A stretch of DNA of 64,000 bases from Hydrogenoanaerobacterium saccharovorans (GCF_016901815.1 NZ_JACSNR010000007.1:62001-126000), one strand, 5' to 3'. Positions 35,347 through 44,421 are shown, counted from the stretch's first letter. Notes: generated by a model not told the origin, from the sequence alone. Program-made: numbers and translations.

Positions 35347-37635
35347 TCAGCAATCCGATGGCTTCTTAGCCATGGCAATATCCTCCGGACGAACCGGCAG
35401 AGTATGGAACGCCACGCCGGTGGCATTCAGAATCGCACCCAGGATCGCCGGAGCCGGAGTATTGATCACCAGCTCACCGATGCTCTTGGCACCGAAGGGG
35501 CCGGTGGGCTCATAGCTGCTCTCAAACTCCACCTGGATTCTGCCTGCTTCCAGCCGGGTGGGAATCTTGTACTGCATCAGCGAATCACTCACCATGCGTC
35601 CGTCCGCATTGTACCAGACGTCCTCATAGAGCGCCATGCCGATGCCCTGTACAATACCGCCCTCGGTCTGCACCCGGGCCAGAGCCGGGTTGATAACCGT
35701 ACCACAGTCCACAGCAGCGGCATAGTCCACCACCTGGACCTCACCGGTTTCGGGGTCGAGGTCGATCTCCGCGGCACCCACCATAAAGGGAGGCGGCGAT
35801 ACCGGCGACGAATGGGACTCGCTCGCCGACAGACAGCGGTTGTGTCCCTCAAAGCTGGCATAGCCGATCTCCGAGAGGCTGACCTCCCGTCCGTCTGCTG
35901 TCCAGACCCGCTTGCCGTCAAACTCGGCCTCCTCCTCGGAAACTCCCAGCATGGAGGCACCCTGCCGCAGGATCTTTTCCCGGAGCACCTCACAGGTCTT
36001 GACCACCGCCATACCGGTGACATAGGTGGTGGACGAAGCATAGGAACCGGTGTCGTAGGGGGACTGGTCGGTGTCCACGCCCCGCACCGAAATATCGGTA
36101 TAGTCGCAGTCCAGACAGTCCGCTGCCATCTGGGCCAGAATGGTATCACAGCCGGTACCCATATCGGTACAGCCCACCAGCAGGGTGTAGAATCCATCGT
36201 CATTCAGGCGGATCTCCACGCTGGCAATGTCCACGCCGGAAATGCCGCTTCCCTGCATCGCCATCGCCAGACCCACACTGCGGATGTGTCCGTTGGGCAG
36301 CACCCGGCGGGGATATTTCTCGTCCCAGCCGATCATCTCCTTGGCCCGGGCCAGGCAGCGGTCCAGGGTACAGCTTCCGCACAGCTCATTGTAGTAAGCC
36401 GGCATAATCTGGCCTTCCCGCACCATGTTCTTCTCCCGGATCACCGAGGGGTCGATGCCCAGCTCTGCCGCCAGCTCGTTGACAGCGCTCTCCACAGCAA
36501 AAATGCCCTGGGTGGCACCGTAACCGCGGTAAGCACCCGCACCCATGGTGTTGGTGTAGACTACATCGCAGCTGAACCGGGACGCCCGCAGTCCGCCATA
36601 GAGCGGAATGGACTTGTGTCCCGCCAGGCCGATGGTGGTAGGGCCATGGTCGCCGTAAGCGCCCGCATTGGACAGCACATAGAGATCAATGGCCCGGAGC
36701 GTGCCGTCCCGGTCGGCACCAATGCGTACCGTAAGCTGCATCTCATGCCGGGGCGAACCGTTGGTCAGGCTCTCCTGCCGGGTGTATTCCAGGTAGGCCG
36801 GTCTGCCGGTCATGCGGGTGACAAAAGCCGGGAATACTTCGCTCACCGAGCTCTGCTTGGCGCCGAAGCCGCCGCCGATCCGGGGCTTGATGACCCGGAT
36901 ATCCGCCTTCTTCATCTCCAGGGCATTGGAGAGGATGCGGCGCACATGGAACGGCACCTGGGTGGAGCTGACCACACACAGGCGGCTGTACTCATCCAGG
37001 TAGCAGAAGGTGCGGAAGGTCTCCATCATCGACTGGCTGTTGGCCTTGGTATGATAGGTACGGGTGAGCACCACCTCACTGGCAGCCAGCTCCGCTTCCA
37101 CATCGCCCACCTCACTCTGCTCAGTGCTGCAGAGGTTGCGGCTGGCGTCGGTCCCCACATCGCAGAGGGTCCGGAAGTTCTCCTCCGGATGCACCACAAT
37201 GGGGTTATCCTTGGCTTTGGTGAAGTCCAGCAGCGGCTCCTGCACCTGATAGCGCACCTTGATGCGGTCCAGGGCCTTGCGGGCTGCTTCGGGGGTTTCC
37301 GCTGCCACGATGGCCACCGGATCTCCGGCACAGCGGATCTGCCGGTCGAGAATCAGACGGTCATAGGGGCTGGGCTCAGGATAGGTCTGTCCGGCGGTTG
37401 TGAACCGGCTCTGGGGCACATCCTGCCAGGTATAGATCGCCACTACACCCGGGATCTTCATCGCTGCGGTGCAGTCAATCTCCTCGATCCAGGCCCGGGC
37501 ATGGGGACTGCGCAGCAGTTTGACGGTCAGGGCGCCTGCCGGCACCAGATCGCCTGTATATACCGGCTTGCCGGTCATCAGTGCCTGGGCGTCCTTTTTG
37601 CGGACTGCCCGGCTGACAAATTTTGCTTCGCTCAT
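35347..37635 (-). CDS. Xanthine dehydrogenase-type molybdenum-binding subunit
   Basis: Large catalytic subunit of a molybdenum hydroxylase, 762 residues. The N-terminal a/b-hammerhead domain (TGKPVYTGDLVPAGALTVKLLRSPHARAW) is followed by the Moco-binding halves: RIGGGFGAKQ, GAGAYRGYGATQG, QGSGISGVDI, EGGIVQGIGMALYED and the catalytic GPFGAKSIGE, whose glutamate is the general base. XdhA, nicotinate and other N-heterocycle hydroxylases share these; the substrate is probably a purine but not proven. The ATG at 37635 overlaps the iron-sulfur gene by 4 bp. No molybdenum-insertion gene is in the window. Confidence 0.88.
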   Translation of the reverse strand: MSEAKFVSRAVRKKDAQALMTGKPVYTGDLVPAGALTVKLLRSPHARAWIEEIDCTAAMKIPGVVAIYTWQDVPQSRFTTAGQTYPEPSPYDRLILDRQIRCAGDPVAIVAAETPEAARKALDRIKVRYQVQEPLLDFTKAKDNPIVVHPEENFRTLCDVGTDASRNLCSTEQSEVGDVEAELAASEVVLTRTYHTKANSQSMMETFRTFCYLDEYSRLCVVSSTQVPFHVRRILSNALEMKKADIRVIKPRIGGGFGAKQSSVSEVFPAFVTRMTGRPAYLEYTRQESLTNGSPRHEMQLTVRIGADRDGTLRAIDLYVLSNAGAYGDHGPTTIGLAGHKSIPLYGGLRASRFSCDVVYTNTMGAGAYRGYGATQGIFAVESAVNELAAELGIDPSVIREKNMVREGQIMPAYYNELCGSCTLDRCLARAKEMIGWDEKYPRRVLPNGHIRSVGLAMAMQGSGISGVDIASVEIRLNDDGFYTLLVGCTDMGTGCDTILAQMAADCLDCDYTDISVRGVDTDQSPYDTGSYASSTTYVTGMAVVKTCEVLREKILRQGASMLGVSEEEAEFDGKRVWTADGREVSLSEIGYASFEGHNRCLSASESHSSPVSPPPFMVGAAEIDLDPETGEVQVVDYAAAVDCGTVINPALARVQTEGGIVQGIGMALYEDVWYNADGRMVSDSLMQYKIPTRLEAGRIQVEFESSYEPTGPFGAKSIGELVINTPAPAILGAILNATGVAFHTLPVRPEDIAMAKKPSDC

Positions 37636-38099
37636 GCCCGGCTGGCCTCCTTTCGCTCGGTCAGGTACCGGCGGATGGCCCGCAGCTGACCCTGGTATCC
37701 GGTGCACCGGCAGAGGTTGCCTGCCAGATAGTGCCGGATCTCATCATCGGTGGGGTTCTGAAGTTCCCGGGCCATTGCCAGTACCGACAGAATCAGGCCG
37801 GGGCTGCAGAAACCGCACTGCTCTGCGCCCTCGTCTGCCAGACAGGCACCGAAGGCAGCCGCCTCTTCCTGAAGTCCCTCCAGGGTATCGATGGTATGAC
37901 CATCTGCCCGGACTGCCAGCACACTGCAGGAGAGCACCGGATGTCCGTCCAGATGGACGGTGCAGAGTCCGCAGTTGGAGGTCTCGCATCCGCATTTTAC
38001 CGAGTAACAGCCCTGCTCCCGCAGGAAATCAAACAAGGTCGTATCGGGACGCACCTCGGCAGTGCGCACCGTACCATTCAGTGTCACAGTAATATTCAT
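37632..38099 (-). CDS. Xanthine dehydrogenase-type 2Fe-2S subunit
   Basis: A 155-residue electron-transfer subunit with two [2Fe-2S] clusters: the plant-type C-x4-C-x2-C-x11-C set in KCGCETSNCGLCTVHLDGHPVLSC, and the helical C-x2-C / C-x-C set in EQCGFCSPGLIL and NLCRCTGYQG. It passes electrons from the molybdenum subunit to the FAD subunit. Both of its gene borders are ATGA overlaps. Confidence 0.95.
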   Translation of the reverse strand: MNITVTLNGTVRTAEVRPDTTLFDFLREQGCYSVKCGCETSNCGLCTVHLDGHPVLSCSVLAVRADGHTIDTLEGLQEEAAAFGACLADEGAEQCGFCSPGLILSVLAMARELQNPTDDEIRHYLAGNLCRCTGYQGQLRAIRRYLTERKEASRA

Positions 38100-38857
38100 G
38101 CCTGTTCCCCCTCCAGTTCCCGGATGCCCCGGTTTGCCAGAACCGATGCCAGGTGCCGGCGATAGGCGGCTCCCGCCCGGAGATTGGTGCCAAAGGATAC
38201 CGCATCCAGGGCAGTTTCCAGCGTATCCGGTGTAACCTCCAGCGATACCGCCTTCATGGGACGGGCACCGATGCTCAGGCGATAAGCAGTCTCCCCTTCC
38301 CCGCAGGAAACAGCACAGGCCAGCACCGGGAAGTCGGTACCGGCATTGCGCACAGTATGGTACACTGCCTTCCGTCCGTCCAGCTGTACCCAGACTGCCG
38401 CCAGAATATCCCGGTCTGCCTTCCGGGCAGCGAAGTCCCGGAGCGGAATCCGTCCGGCCTCTGCCAGTTCCACTTCACAGTCCAGCGCCAGGAGCCCGGT
38501 GAGAATATCCGAAAAACCGAACCGTCCCCAGACACTTCCGCCGAATGTGGCGCACTCCCGGAACTGCACCCCGACAATATGACCGGTCATATCGGCAAAC
38601 AGGCTTCCGAACCGCTCTTTGAGCAGCGCACTGGTCTCCAGCTGACGCAGGGATACCATTGCGCCAATGCGCACCCAGCCATCCCGTTCCTCGATCTGAT
38701 CCAGGCCCAGGCCGCTCAGATCAATGAGCGTGCCGATGCGCTTCCTGCCCAGACGCAGCCAGCAGCCTCCGCCCAGGATCGTGCTGCTGCGTTTCCGGTT
38801 GAGTTCCAATGCCTCCTGCAGTGTGGCAGGACGCACATATCGCTCTGCTGTAAACAA
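38096..38857 (-). CDS. Xanthine dehydrogenase-type FAD-binding subunit
   Basis: A 253-residue FAD subunit of the CO dehydrogenase/xanthine dehydrogenase flavoprotein family. FAD contacts are in STILGGGCWLRLGRKR and RECATFGGSVWGRFGFSDILTGLLALD; the usual TIGGN...P is here ATFGGSVW. It is somewhat shorter than many homologues (about 280-300). Translation starts at TTG 38857, 8 bases after AGGAGAG. First gene of the three-subunit operon. Confidence 0.88.
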   Translation of the reverse strand: MFTAERYVRPATLQEALELNRKRSSTILGGGCWLRLGRKRIGTLIDLSGLGLDQIEERDGWVRIGAMVSLRQLETSALLKERFGSLFADMTGHIVGVQFRECATFGGSVWGRFGFSDILTGLLALDCEVELAEAGRIPLRDFAARKADRDILAAVWVQLDGRKAVYHTVRNAGTDFPVLACAVSCGEGETAYRLSIGARPMKAVSLEVTPDTLETALDAVSFGTNLRAGAAYRRHLASVLANRGIRELEGEQA

Positions 38858-38923
38858 AGCTCCATCTCTCCTCTATTCTGATTTTGCCGGCATGTCTGCA
38901 CCGGCTGAGAACCCTTTTCCATT

Positions 38924-38952
38924 ATTGTACCAGAAGTCGGGAAACTTGTCGA
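38924..38952 (-). promoter_or_regulatory. Promoter of the xdhBCA-type operon
   Basis: Minus-strand TCGACA, 17 bp, TACAAT with extended -10 TGG. Confidence 0.68.
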
Positions 38953-38984
38953 TGTCCGACAGATTCCCGTACACACAAAACAAA

Positions 38985-39012
38985 GCCCTGTCATTCCGAA
39001 GAACAGCAGGGC
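38985..39012. terminator. Hairpin upstream of the xdh promoter
   Basis: GCCCTG / CAGGGC stem with TTTGTTTTG on the minus side and CTGTTTTGG on the plus side. It may stop read-through from the coaD operon into xdh. Confidence 0.45.
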
Positions 39013-39321
39013 CTGTTTTGGCCGCACCGTCCGATTGTCCGGGCTGTGCGGATCAGTTGTCAAAAAACCATGATTGACGAAGTACACTATACCATTTTTC
39101 CGTGAAAAAAGCCATCCTTTCCGGACGCTTTTTCACAAAAAAGCCAAAAACTGTACACTCCTGACAGATGCACAACACGAAAAGCACAAAAAAACACCAA
39201 TACGCACAAGGCGCCTGTTTTTCTCCGTGAGGTTATGGAATCGGTGCTCTGTATGTGGAAAACTCCCCTGCTTCAGGCGCCATGCCGGCTTGTACACCGC
39301 CGCCGCTGCCCAGCCAGACAG

Positions 39322-39354
39322 CAAAAAAGAGCTGCCAGCAACTCTGACAGCTCT
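39322..39354 (-). terminator. Terminator of rsmD-coaD-coiled-coil unit
   Basis: Minus-strand AGAGCTG / CAGCTCT stem with TTTTTT, 18 bp after the stop. Confidence 0.8.
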
Positions 39355-39372
39355 CGGGATATTTGGGGGTAA

Positions 39373-39864
39373 TCAGCCCTGCTGGGAACGGGAATTGTTC
39401 TGCTGGGCAAACTGACGCTGAGCGCCCTTGAGTGCCTGCCGGGTCTGACGCACTTCTGTCAGCGAGCCAGCCAGGCTTTCCTCTGCCTTGCGCAGCACCT
39501 CGTCCGAAAATTCCTGGGAGGCCTGCCGGATCTCCTTGGACTTGGTCTGGGCCTGGGTTACGATTTCAGTAGCCTTGGCCTGGGCCTGCTTCATCACTTC
39601 GTCCTGGGCGATCATCACCCGGGCACGCTCTTCTGCCTTGCGGACAATAGCCTCTGCCTCACTCTTGGCAGAGGAGAGAATCTCGGTGCGGTCCTTGACA
39701 ATGGCCTTGGCCTGCTTGATCTCATCCGGAAGATTCAGGCGGATGTCATCCACCATCTCCCGTACCTTTTCTGCATCGATCACGCACCGTCCCCCGCTCA
39801 GCGGAAGATTCCAGGCGCGGTCCAGAAGTTCATCCAGCATATCCAGAATTTCTTCGATATTCAC
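39373..39864 (-). CDS. Coiled-coil protein resembling ATP synthase b subunit tail
   Basis: A 163-residue soluble protein. From about residue 45 it is a long heptad coiled coil rich in Ala, Glu, Lys and Gln (EIKQAKAIVKDRTEILSSAKSEAEAIVRKAEERARVMI...). This resembles the stalk of F-type b subunits or DivIVA-like proteins, but there is no membrane anchor. The first 40 residues (LDMLDELLDRAWNLPLSGGRCVIDAEKVREMVDDIRLNLPDEI) may be a small separate domain. It is translationally coupled to coaD (4-bp overlap). Function unknown. Confidence 0.75.
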   Translation of the reverse strand: MNIEEILDMLDELLDRAWNLPLSGGRCVIDAEKVREMVDDIRLNLPDEIKQAKAIVKDRTEILSSAKSEAEAIVRKAEERARVMIAQDEVMKQAQAKATEIVTQAQTKSKEIRQASQEFSDEVLRKAEESLAGSLTEVRQTRQALKGAQRQFAQQNNSRSQQG

Positions 39865-40382
39865 ATCAAGGCCTCCTTCCCAAGTTTTGCCATATCCGCA
39901 TTGCCCAGACGGGCTACTACTTCATCATGGATCGCACGGGGCACCAGATCACTGATGTCGCCGCCGAATGTTGCCACATTCTTTACCAGGCTGGAGCTCA
40001 GGTACTGATAGTTCGCCGCTGTGGTGAGGAAGATGGTCTCGGCATAGGGCAGCATCTTCTTATTGATCAGCGCCATCTGGAATTCGTACTCGAAATCCGA
40101 CATGGCCCGCAGTCCCTTGACAATGGCAACAGCACCCTTGCTGCGTACATAATCCACCAGCAGCCCCATATAGAGATCCACTTCCACATTGGGGATTCCC
40201 TCCACCGATTTGCGGATCAGTTCCACCCGCTCTTCCGGTGTAAAGCTGGTATTCTTTACAGGGTTCACAACCACCAGCACAATTACCTTATCGAACAGCA
40301 CCGATGCCCGGCGGATAATATCCAGATGTCCCATGGTGACCGGGTCAAAGCTGCCCGGACAAATTGCGATTCTCTCATTCAT
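39861..40382 (-). CDS. coaD: Phosphopantetheine adenylyltransferase
   Basis: Fourth step of coenzyme A synthesis, forming dephospho-CoA from phosphopantetheine and ATP. The nucleotidyltransferase motif is CPGSFDPVTMGHLDIIRRA with the TxGH histidine, and the second is FLTTAANYQYLSSSLVKNVA in place of the usual TxxxxxxISSTxVR. Length 173 residues is normal. It overlaps the end of rsmD by 8 bp, the usual rsmD-coaD order. Confidence 0.96.
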   Translation of the reverse strand: MNERIAICPGSFDPVTMGHLDIIRRASVLFDKVIVLVVVNPVKNTSFTPEERVELIRKSVEGIPNVEVDLYMGLLVDYVRSKGAVAIVKGLRAMSDFEYEFQMALINKKMLPYAETIFLTTAANYQYLSSSLVKNVATFGGDISDLVPRAIHDEVVARLGNADMAKLGKEALM

Positions 40383-40923
40383 CGGAATCCCTCCGACGGT
40401 ATACCGTCAGCTTGCTCTTTCCATACCGGTATTCCCGATAAATCCCAAAGGGACCGGCCTGAGCAGGCAGTTCTTCTTTCTTATCGGTTTCACAGACGAT
40501 CACGCCCGATTCGGACATCTTCTCCGCCAGGAGCGGCAGCGCCTGATCGATCATGCCCTTGGCATAGGGCGGGTCAAGCAGGGCAATGTCAAAGGTCTCC
40601 CGGGTGCTCTGCAGAAAGGCCAGATAATCCATCGGCATCACCCGGGCATTGGCGCCCAGGCCGGTGGAAGTGAGGTTCTGCCGCACCAGATCCTGGGAAG
40701 CCCGTGCCGAATCCACAAAGGTACAGAATCCGGCGCCCCGGCTCAGTGCTTCAATTCCAAGCTGTCCCGAACCGGCGAACAGATCCAGCACCCGGGCGCC
40801 TTCCAGCTCAAACTGCAGAATGCTGAACAGCGCTTCCTTGGTGATTTCGGTGGTGGGACGCACATCATATCCATCAGGCGAACGCAGCTTTCTGCCGCGT
40901 GCAATTCCTGTAATTACTCTCAT
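40375..40923 (-). CDS. rsmD: 16S rRNA m2G966 methyltransferase RsmD
   Basis: SAM-dependent methyltransferase modifying G966 of 16S rRNA. Start MRVITGIARGRKL at 40923 is preceded by GGAGGAAAG; the upstream extension of the frame has no ribosome site and covers the promoter. SAM-binding motif is VLDLFAGSGQLGIEALSRGA, and the catalytic motif is LLDPPYAKG. Length 182 residues. Confidence 0.94.
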   Translation of the reverse strand: MRVITGIARGRKLRSPDGYDVRPTTEITKEALFSILQFELEGARVLDLFAGSGQLGIEALSRGAGFCTFVDSARASQDLVRQNLTSTGLGANARVMPMDYLAFLQSTRETFDIALLDPPYAKGMIDQALPLLAEKMSESGVIVCETDKKEELPAQAGPFGIYREYRYGKSKLTVYRRRDSDE

Positions 40924-40969
40924 AAAGTTCTTTCCTCCGTCCTGTCGGAACGATACTGATTCATCATCT

Positions 40970-40999
40970 ATTATGATGGTTTTGGCGGCTCTTGTCAAT
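40970..40999 (-). promoter_or_regulatory. rsmD promoter
   Basis: Minus-strand TTGACA, 18 bp, CATAAT, in the gap after uvrC. Confidence 0.7.
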
Positions 41000-41023
41000 A
41001 GCCGTGCCGGACCCTTCCGACAT

Positions 41024-42868
41024 TCACTCCGGAGCACTTTCCGCCGGATGGAAATACCCGTACACCGCTTCCGCGGCGGGACGGGTCATACCCGGAGCTG
41101 CCAGCAGATCCTCCTCGCTGGCGGCAGAGATGGCCTTCACTGTCTTGAAATGCCGGTACAGCGCCGCCGCACGGGTCTTGCCGATGCCGGGGATTCCGGT
41201 GAGAACCGATTCCAGACCGCTCTTGCGATGTTTGGACCGGGAATAGGTGATGGAAAACCGATGGACTTCATCCTGAATGGCGGTCACCAGATTGAAGGCC
41301 CGCTTATGGGCGGAAATGGAGATCTCGCCGCCGTCACTGGCAATGGCCCGGGTACGGTGACGGTCATCCTTGACCATGCCATACATTGGGATTTTAAGCC
41401 CGAAGGCTTCCAGGATGGGCTGTACCGCATTCAGGTGCCCCTGTCCGCCGTCCAGCAGGATCAGGTCGGGCAGCCGTCCGAATCCGCGTCCGGTGTCCTT
41501 CTCCTGCTCATACCGTGCCAGACGCCGTCCGATTACCTCCTGCATGGAGGCGTAGTCATCGGTACCCTCCACCGTCTTGATGGTGAACTTCTTGTAGGCG
41601 GACCGCAGCGGCTTGCCGTTTTCAAACACCACCATGCCCGCTACCTTGGTCGCCGCTCCGAAGTTGGAAATATCGTATGCCTCAATATAGGAGGGCGGCG
41701 TCTCCATGCCCAGGGTCTTTGCCAGCTCATCCAGCGCCGCAATCTCCCGCCCGGTCTTGTCTGTTTCGTGGGAGAGAGTCTGGGCACAGTTCTTCAGCGC
41801 CATCTCCACCAGCCGGGCCTGTTCACCGCGCTGTGGAATGTGAATGGTCACCTTGCGGCCCAGACGGTCACTGAGCAGCCCTGCCAGCAGCTCCTGGTCC
41901 GCCACTTCCCCATCCACTGTTACCAGCGGCGGAATGCGGTCCGGCGTGGTGTAGTACTGGGCAATGAACTCCCGGCGCATCTCGTCCAGCGCACCCGGCT
42001 CACCCAGCAGATAGTCCTGCTTGTCCACCAGCCGTCCGCCCCGGAAGATCAGCATCGAGCAGACCGAGTTGTTATCGGTGGCCACAAAGCCCAGCACATC
42101 CTGGTTTTCCACCTTGGAGAAGATCACCTTCTGCTTGTCGCCGATCTTGCGGATGGCCATGATCCGGTCCCGGTACCGGGCTGCCTTCTCAAATTCCAGC
42201 TTTTCAGCGCACTCCTCCATTTTGCGGGTCAGCTCTTCGGTGAGGTCGCCGCCGTTGTGGATGTAGTTCTTGGCCTGGGCGATGATCTCCGCATACTCAT
42301 TCTGGGGGACCTTCCCCTGACAAAGCCCCATACAGAGCTTCATGTGGTAATTCAGACAGGGGCGTCCCTTGCCGAACTCCGCCGGGAACTTCCGGCTGCA
42401 GGTGGGCAGCTGGAAGACCTTGTTCACCTCGTCCACTGTCTGGTTCACCACAAAGCCGGACATATACGGCCCGATGTACTCGCTGCCGTCGTCCAGGTGG
42501 TTCTTGTCCGACACAATACGCGGGAAAGGTTCATTGGTGATCTTGATATAGCTGTATCCCTTATCGTCCTTGAGCAGGATATTGTACTTGGGGTTGTGCA
42601 GCTTGATCAGGCTGCACTCCAGCACCAGCGCTTCAAATTCGCTGTCGGTGACGATGTAGTCAAAATCCACTACATTCTGCACCATCTTGTAGACCTTGGG
42701 CAGATGATGATCGATGGCCCGGAAGTAGCTGGATACCCGGTTCTTGAGCTTCTTGGCCTTGCCCACATAGATAACGGTATTGTTTTTATCCTTCATAATA
42801 TAAACTCCCGGCTGCATGGGGAGCTTATGAACTTTTTCCTTGAGTGATTTCAGAATCTGTGCGTCCAA
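41024..42868 (-). CDS. uvrC: Excinuclease ABC subunit C
   Basis: Makes the dual incisions of nucleotide excision repair. The GIY-YIG nuclease domain opens with LPMQPGVYIMKDKNNTVIYVGKA, the Cys-rich segment CSRKFPAEFGKGRPCLNYHMKLCMGLC follows, then a UVR motif (KLEFEKAARYRDRI), an RNase H-like 3' nuclease domain (EAYDISNFGAA, LILLDGGQGHLNA) and tandem helix-hairpin-helix (LTGIPGIGKTRAAALYRHF). About 614 residues. TTG 42868 is favoured as start with GGGGGTG about 10 bases upstream; GTG 42880 would put the ribosome site on top of the start. Confidence 0.94.
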   Translation of the reverse strand: MDAQILKSLKEKVHKLPMQPGVYIMKDKNNTVIYVGKAKKLKNRVSSYFRAIDHHLPKVYKMVQNVVDFDYIVTDSEFEALVLECSLIKLHNPKYNILLKDDKGYSYIKITNEPFPRIVSDKNHLDDGSEYIGPYMSGFVVNQTVDEVNKVFQLPTCSRKFPAEFGKGRPCLNYHMKLCMGLCQGKVPQNEYAEIIAQAKNYIHNGGDLTEELTRKMEECAEKLEFEKAARYRDRIMAIRKIGDKQKVIFSKVENQDVLGFVATDNNSVCSMLIFRGGRLVDKQDYLLGEPGALDEMRREFIAQYYTTPDRIPPLVTVDGEVADQELLAGLLSDRLGRKVTIHIPQRGEQARLVEMALKNCAQTLSHETDKTGREIAALDELAKTLGMETPPSYIEAYDISNFGAATKVAGMVVFENGKPLRSAYKKFTIKTVEGTDDYASMQEVIGRRLARYEQEKDTGRGFGRLPDLILLDGGQGHLNAVQPILEAFGLKIPMYGMVKDDRHRTRAIASDGGEISISAHKRAFNLVTAIQDEVHRFSITYSRSKHRKSGLESVLTGIPGIGKTRAAALYRHFKTVKAISAASEEDLLAAPGMTRPAAEAVYGYFHPAESAPE

Positions 42869-42907
42869 TAGGATCAACACCCCCTGATTTCAGATTTGTC
42901 TTTACAT

Positions 42908-42936
42908 ATTATAGTGTAAAAGCTCCGGGTTGAAAA
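42908..42936 (-). promoter_or_regulatory. uvrC promoter
   Basis: Minus-strand TTTTCA, 17 bp, TATAAT. Confidence 0.6.
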
Positions 42937-42943
42937 GGGCTGA

Positions 42944-43782
42944 TCAGTCCTTTCCGGTAAAATGCCGGACCATCGCCCGGATCAGATCGTTCTCCTGATA
43001 CTGCCGGTGCACCAGAAAACTGATGCCATACAGGTCAAACAGCGCCATGGGCACGATCTCGCAGTTCCGGTACTGCTCCGGGACATGTCCTCCCTCCGGC
43101 ACAAAGGCTACGCTGCGGTCGTCCATGGGGTTCTCCCCCTCCTGGGGCAGATATAACTCCACCTGCATATCCGCCCGGCTGATGAGATGCACAACGGTGG
43201 AAAACGCCTGTTTATCCGTGCCGGTGAGCAGCAGCCGCTGACCGGAAAGATCCCTAAGACTGAGGGTGGAACGCTGACTGAGCGGATTATCCGGAGAAAT
43301 CAATGCATAAATCCGATACGGAAGATCCCACCGCTCAAATCCGGCGATGCCTTCAGTGTGCCCGGGAAGCAGGAACGCACCGTCCAGTTCCCCGGACAGG
43401 AGCATCTGACGGAGCTCCACACTGTCCTGATAAGGCAGGGATAATGCGATTTTCGGGAACTGGGACTGGAGTACAGAAATATCGTGGATCGTATAGCGAT
43501 GCGCAGACGCTCTTTCCCGGCATATCGAGAACATTTCATGTCCGATTTAATTTGTTCAAAACTCAAAATTGCCTGTTTAGCATCTTTGATAAAATTTTCG
43601 CCCACTTTTGTTAAAATTACCGTATTGCCATTCCGCTCAAACAACCGCACTCCAAGCTCTTTTCCCAGCTTGATAATCTGCTGAGAAAGCGATGGCTGCA
43701 TGATAAACAGCTCTTTTGCCGTCTGGGAAAAGCTATGGGTCTCGCTGATTTTCACTGCATAACGCAATTGATTATATTGTAT
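42944..43782 (-). pseudogene. LysR-family regulator, frameshifted and probably start-less
   Basis: Two overlapping frames together make one LysR protein. The first (from 43782) encodes the helix-turn-helix (LRYAVKISETHSFSQTAKELFIMQPSLSQQIIKLGKELG) and linker to GKERLRIAIR; the second resumes with YTIHDISVLQSQFPKIALSLPYQDS and the rest of the effector domain. The switch lies at about 43485-43500 and needs one lost base. No slippery heptamer is seen. In addition, the natural start position, spaced correctly from AAGGTGGA, reads ATA (43782-43780) instead of ATG; a TTG at 43767 could replace it. Two independent lesions argue for decay rather than a sequencing error. Confidence 0.8.
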
Positions 43783-43985
43783 AAATCCACCTTCCGGTTT
43801 ATCATCAGATTTACAATCATAGGCAAAACCTACAAGTCTATTATAATAAGATACTGGACATATTTTAAGAAGAATTCCATAATAAACATAACAGATTCCT
43901 CTATCATTGAAAGATTTTATACTATTTCTACAAACTATTTCTTCAGTGTGTGTTGTTCAAAATCTTCATCTCCAGCTGTATCCGA
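43783..43985. other. AT-rich spacer between decayed genes
   Basis: About 200 bp, much richer in A+T than its surroundings (runs such as ATTATATTGTATAAATC and TATTATAATAAGATAC). It contains several -10-like boxes but no gene. Probably the former divergent promoter region of the LysR gene and a deleted neighbour. Confidence 0.45.
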
Positions 43986-44367
43986 ATGAGAGGCGGCCTG
44001 TATACTCAGTTCAGTATCCCCGTTGGTGAACGCTGGTCCGGTTACTACGGTATCATCTACATCGTCACCAAGATGACCCTGGCTATGTACTCGCTCTCCT
44101 TCGCACAGTACTTCATCGCACTGGTTCCCGGTGCTCCTGAAAAGGCTGTCGCCCTGGGCGTTGCAACCTTCTTCATCGGCCTGGCCTTCTTCGGCGTTGG
44201 TAACCAGAATCGTTATCCTGATCCAGGCTTCATTCATGATCAACTCGATCCGCTCGAATCCGATGCTGCTCGTCTTCAACGCTCTGTTCCTTGTTATCGC
44301 GGTTGTTTACTCCGGTATCCGCTACAAGCAGGGTGTTCGCCCGACCGTTTCCTACGAGTTCACCTGA
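43986..44367 (+). pseudogene. Remnant of an amino-acid permease-like membrane protein
   Basis: Coding character is split across two frames. From 43986 one frame reads MRGGLYTQFSIPVGERWSGYY..., with hydrophobic helices including AMYSLSFAQYFIALVPGAP and GVATFFIGLAFFGV. At about 44200 the sense passes to another frame, VTRIVILIQASFMINS... and then LVFNALFLVIAVVYSGIRYKQG up to the stop at 44367. No N-terminal helices precede it, so the gene has lost its 5' part and has an internal deletion or frameshift. The style is that of an APC-type permease; substrate unknown. Its codons (GGT, GTT, CGC) are biased like highly expressed genes. A terminator follows. Confidence 0.6.
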
Positions 44368-44421
44368 TATTCGATCGATTATGGTTTCCTGAAAAGGTGC
44401 GCATGCACCTCATGTAGACGC

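Larger units (their letters stand above)
38858..39372. other. 515-bp intergenic region upstream of the xdh operon
   Basis: No convincing gene. It holds the xdh promoter (38924-38952), a hairpin at 38985-39012, an AT-rich imperfect inverted repeat at about 39101-39137 (GTGAAAAA ... CTTTTTCAC), and the terminator of the coiled-coil gene at 39322-39354. The stretch 39138-39320 has no feature I can name. Confidence 0.5.

Noticed and set aside
35317-37689. 790-codon open frame on the plus strand
   Set aside because: Antisense shadow of the molybdenum subunit, kept open by GC-rich codon structure.
43485-43500. Programmed frameshift in the LysR gene
   Set aside because: No slippery heptamer or downstream pseudoknot was seen, and the start codon is also damaged, so decay is more likely.
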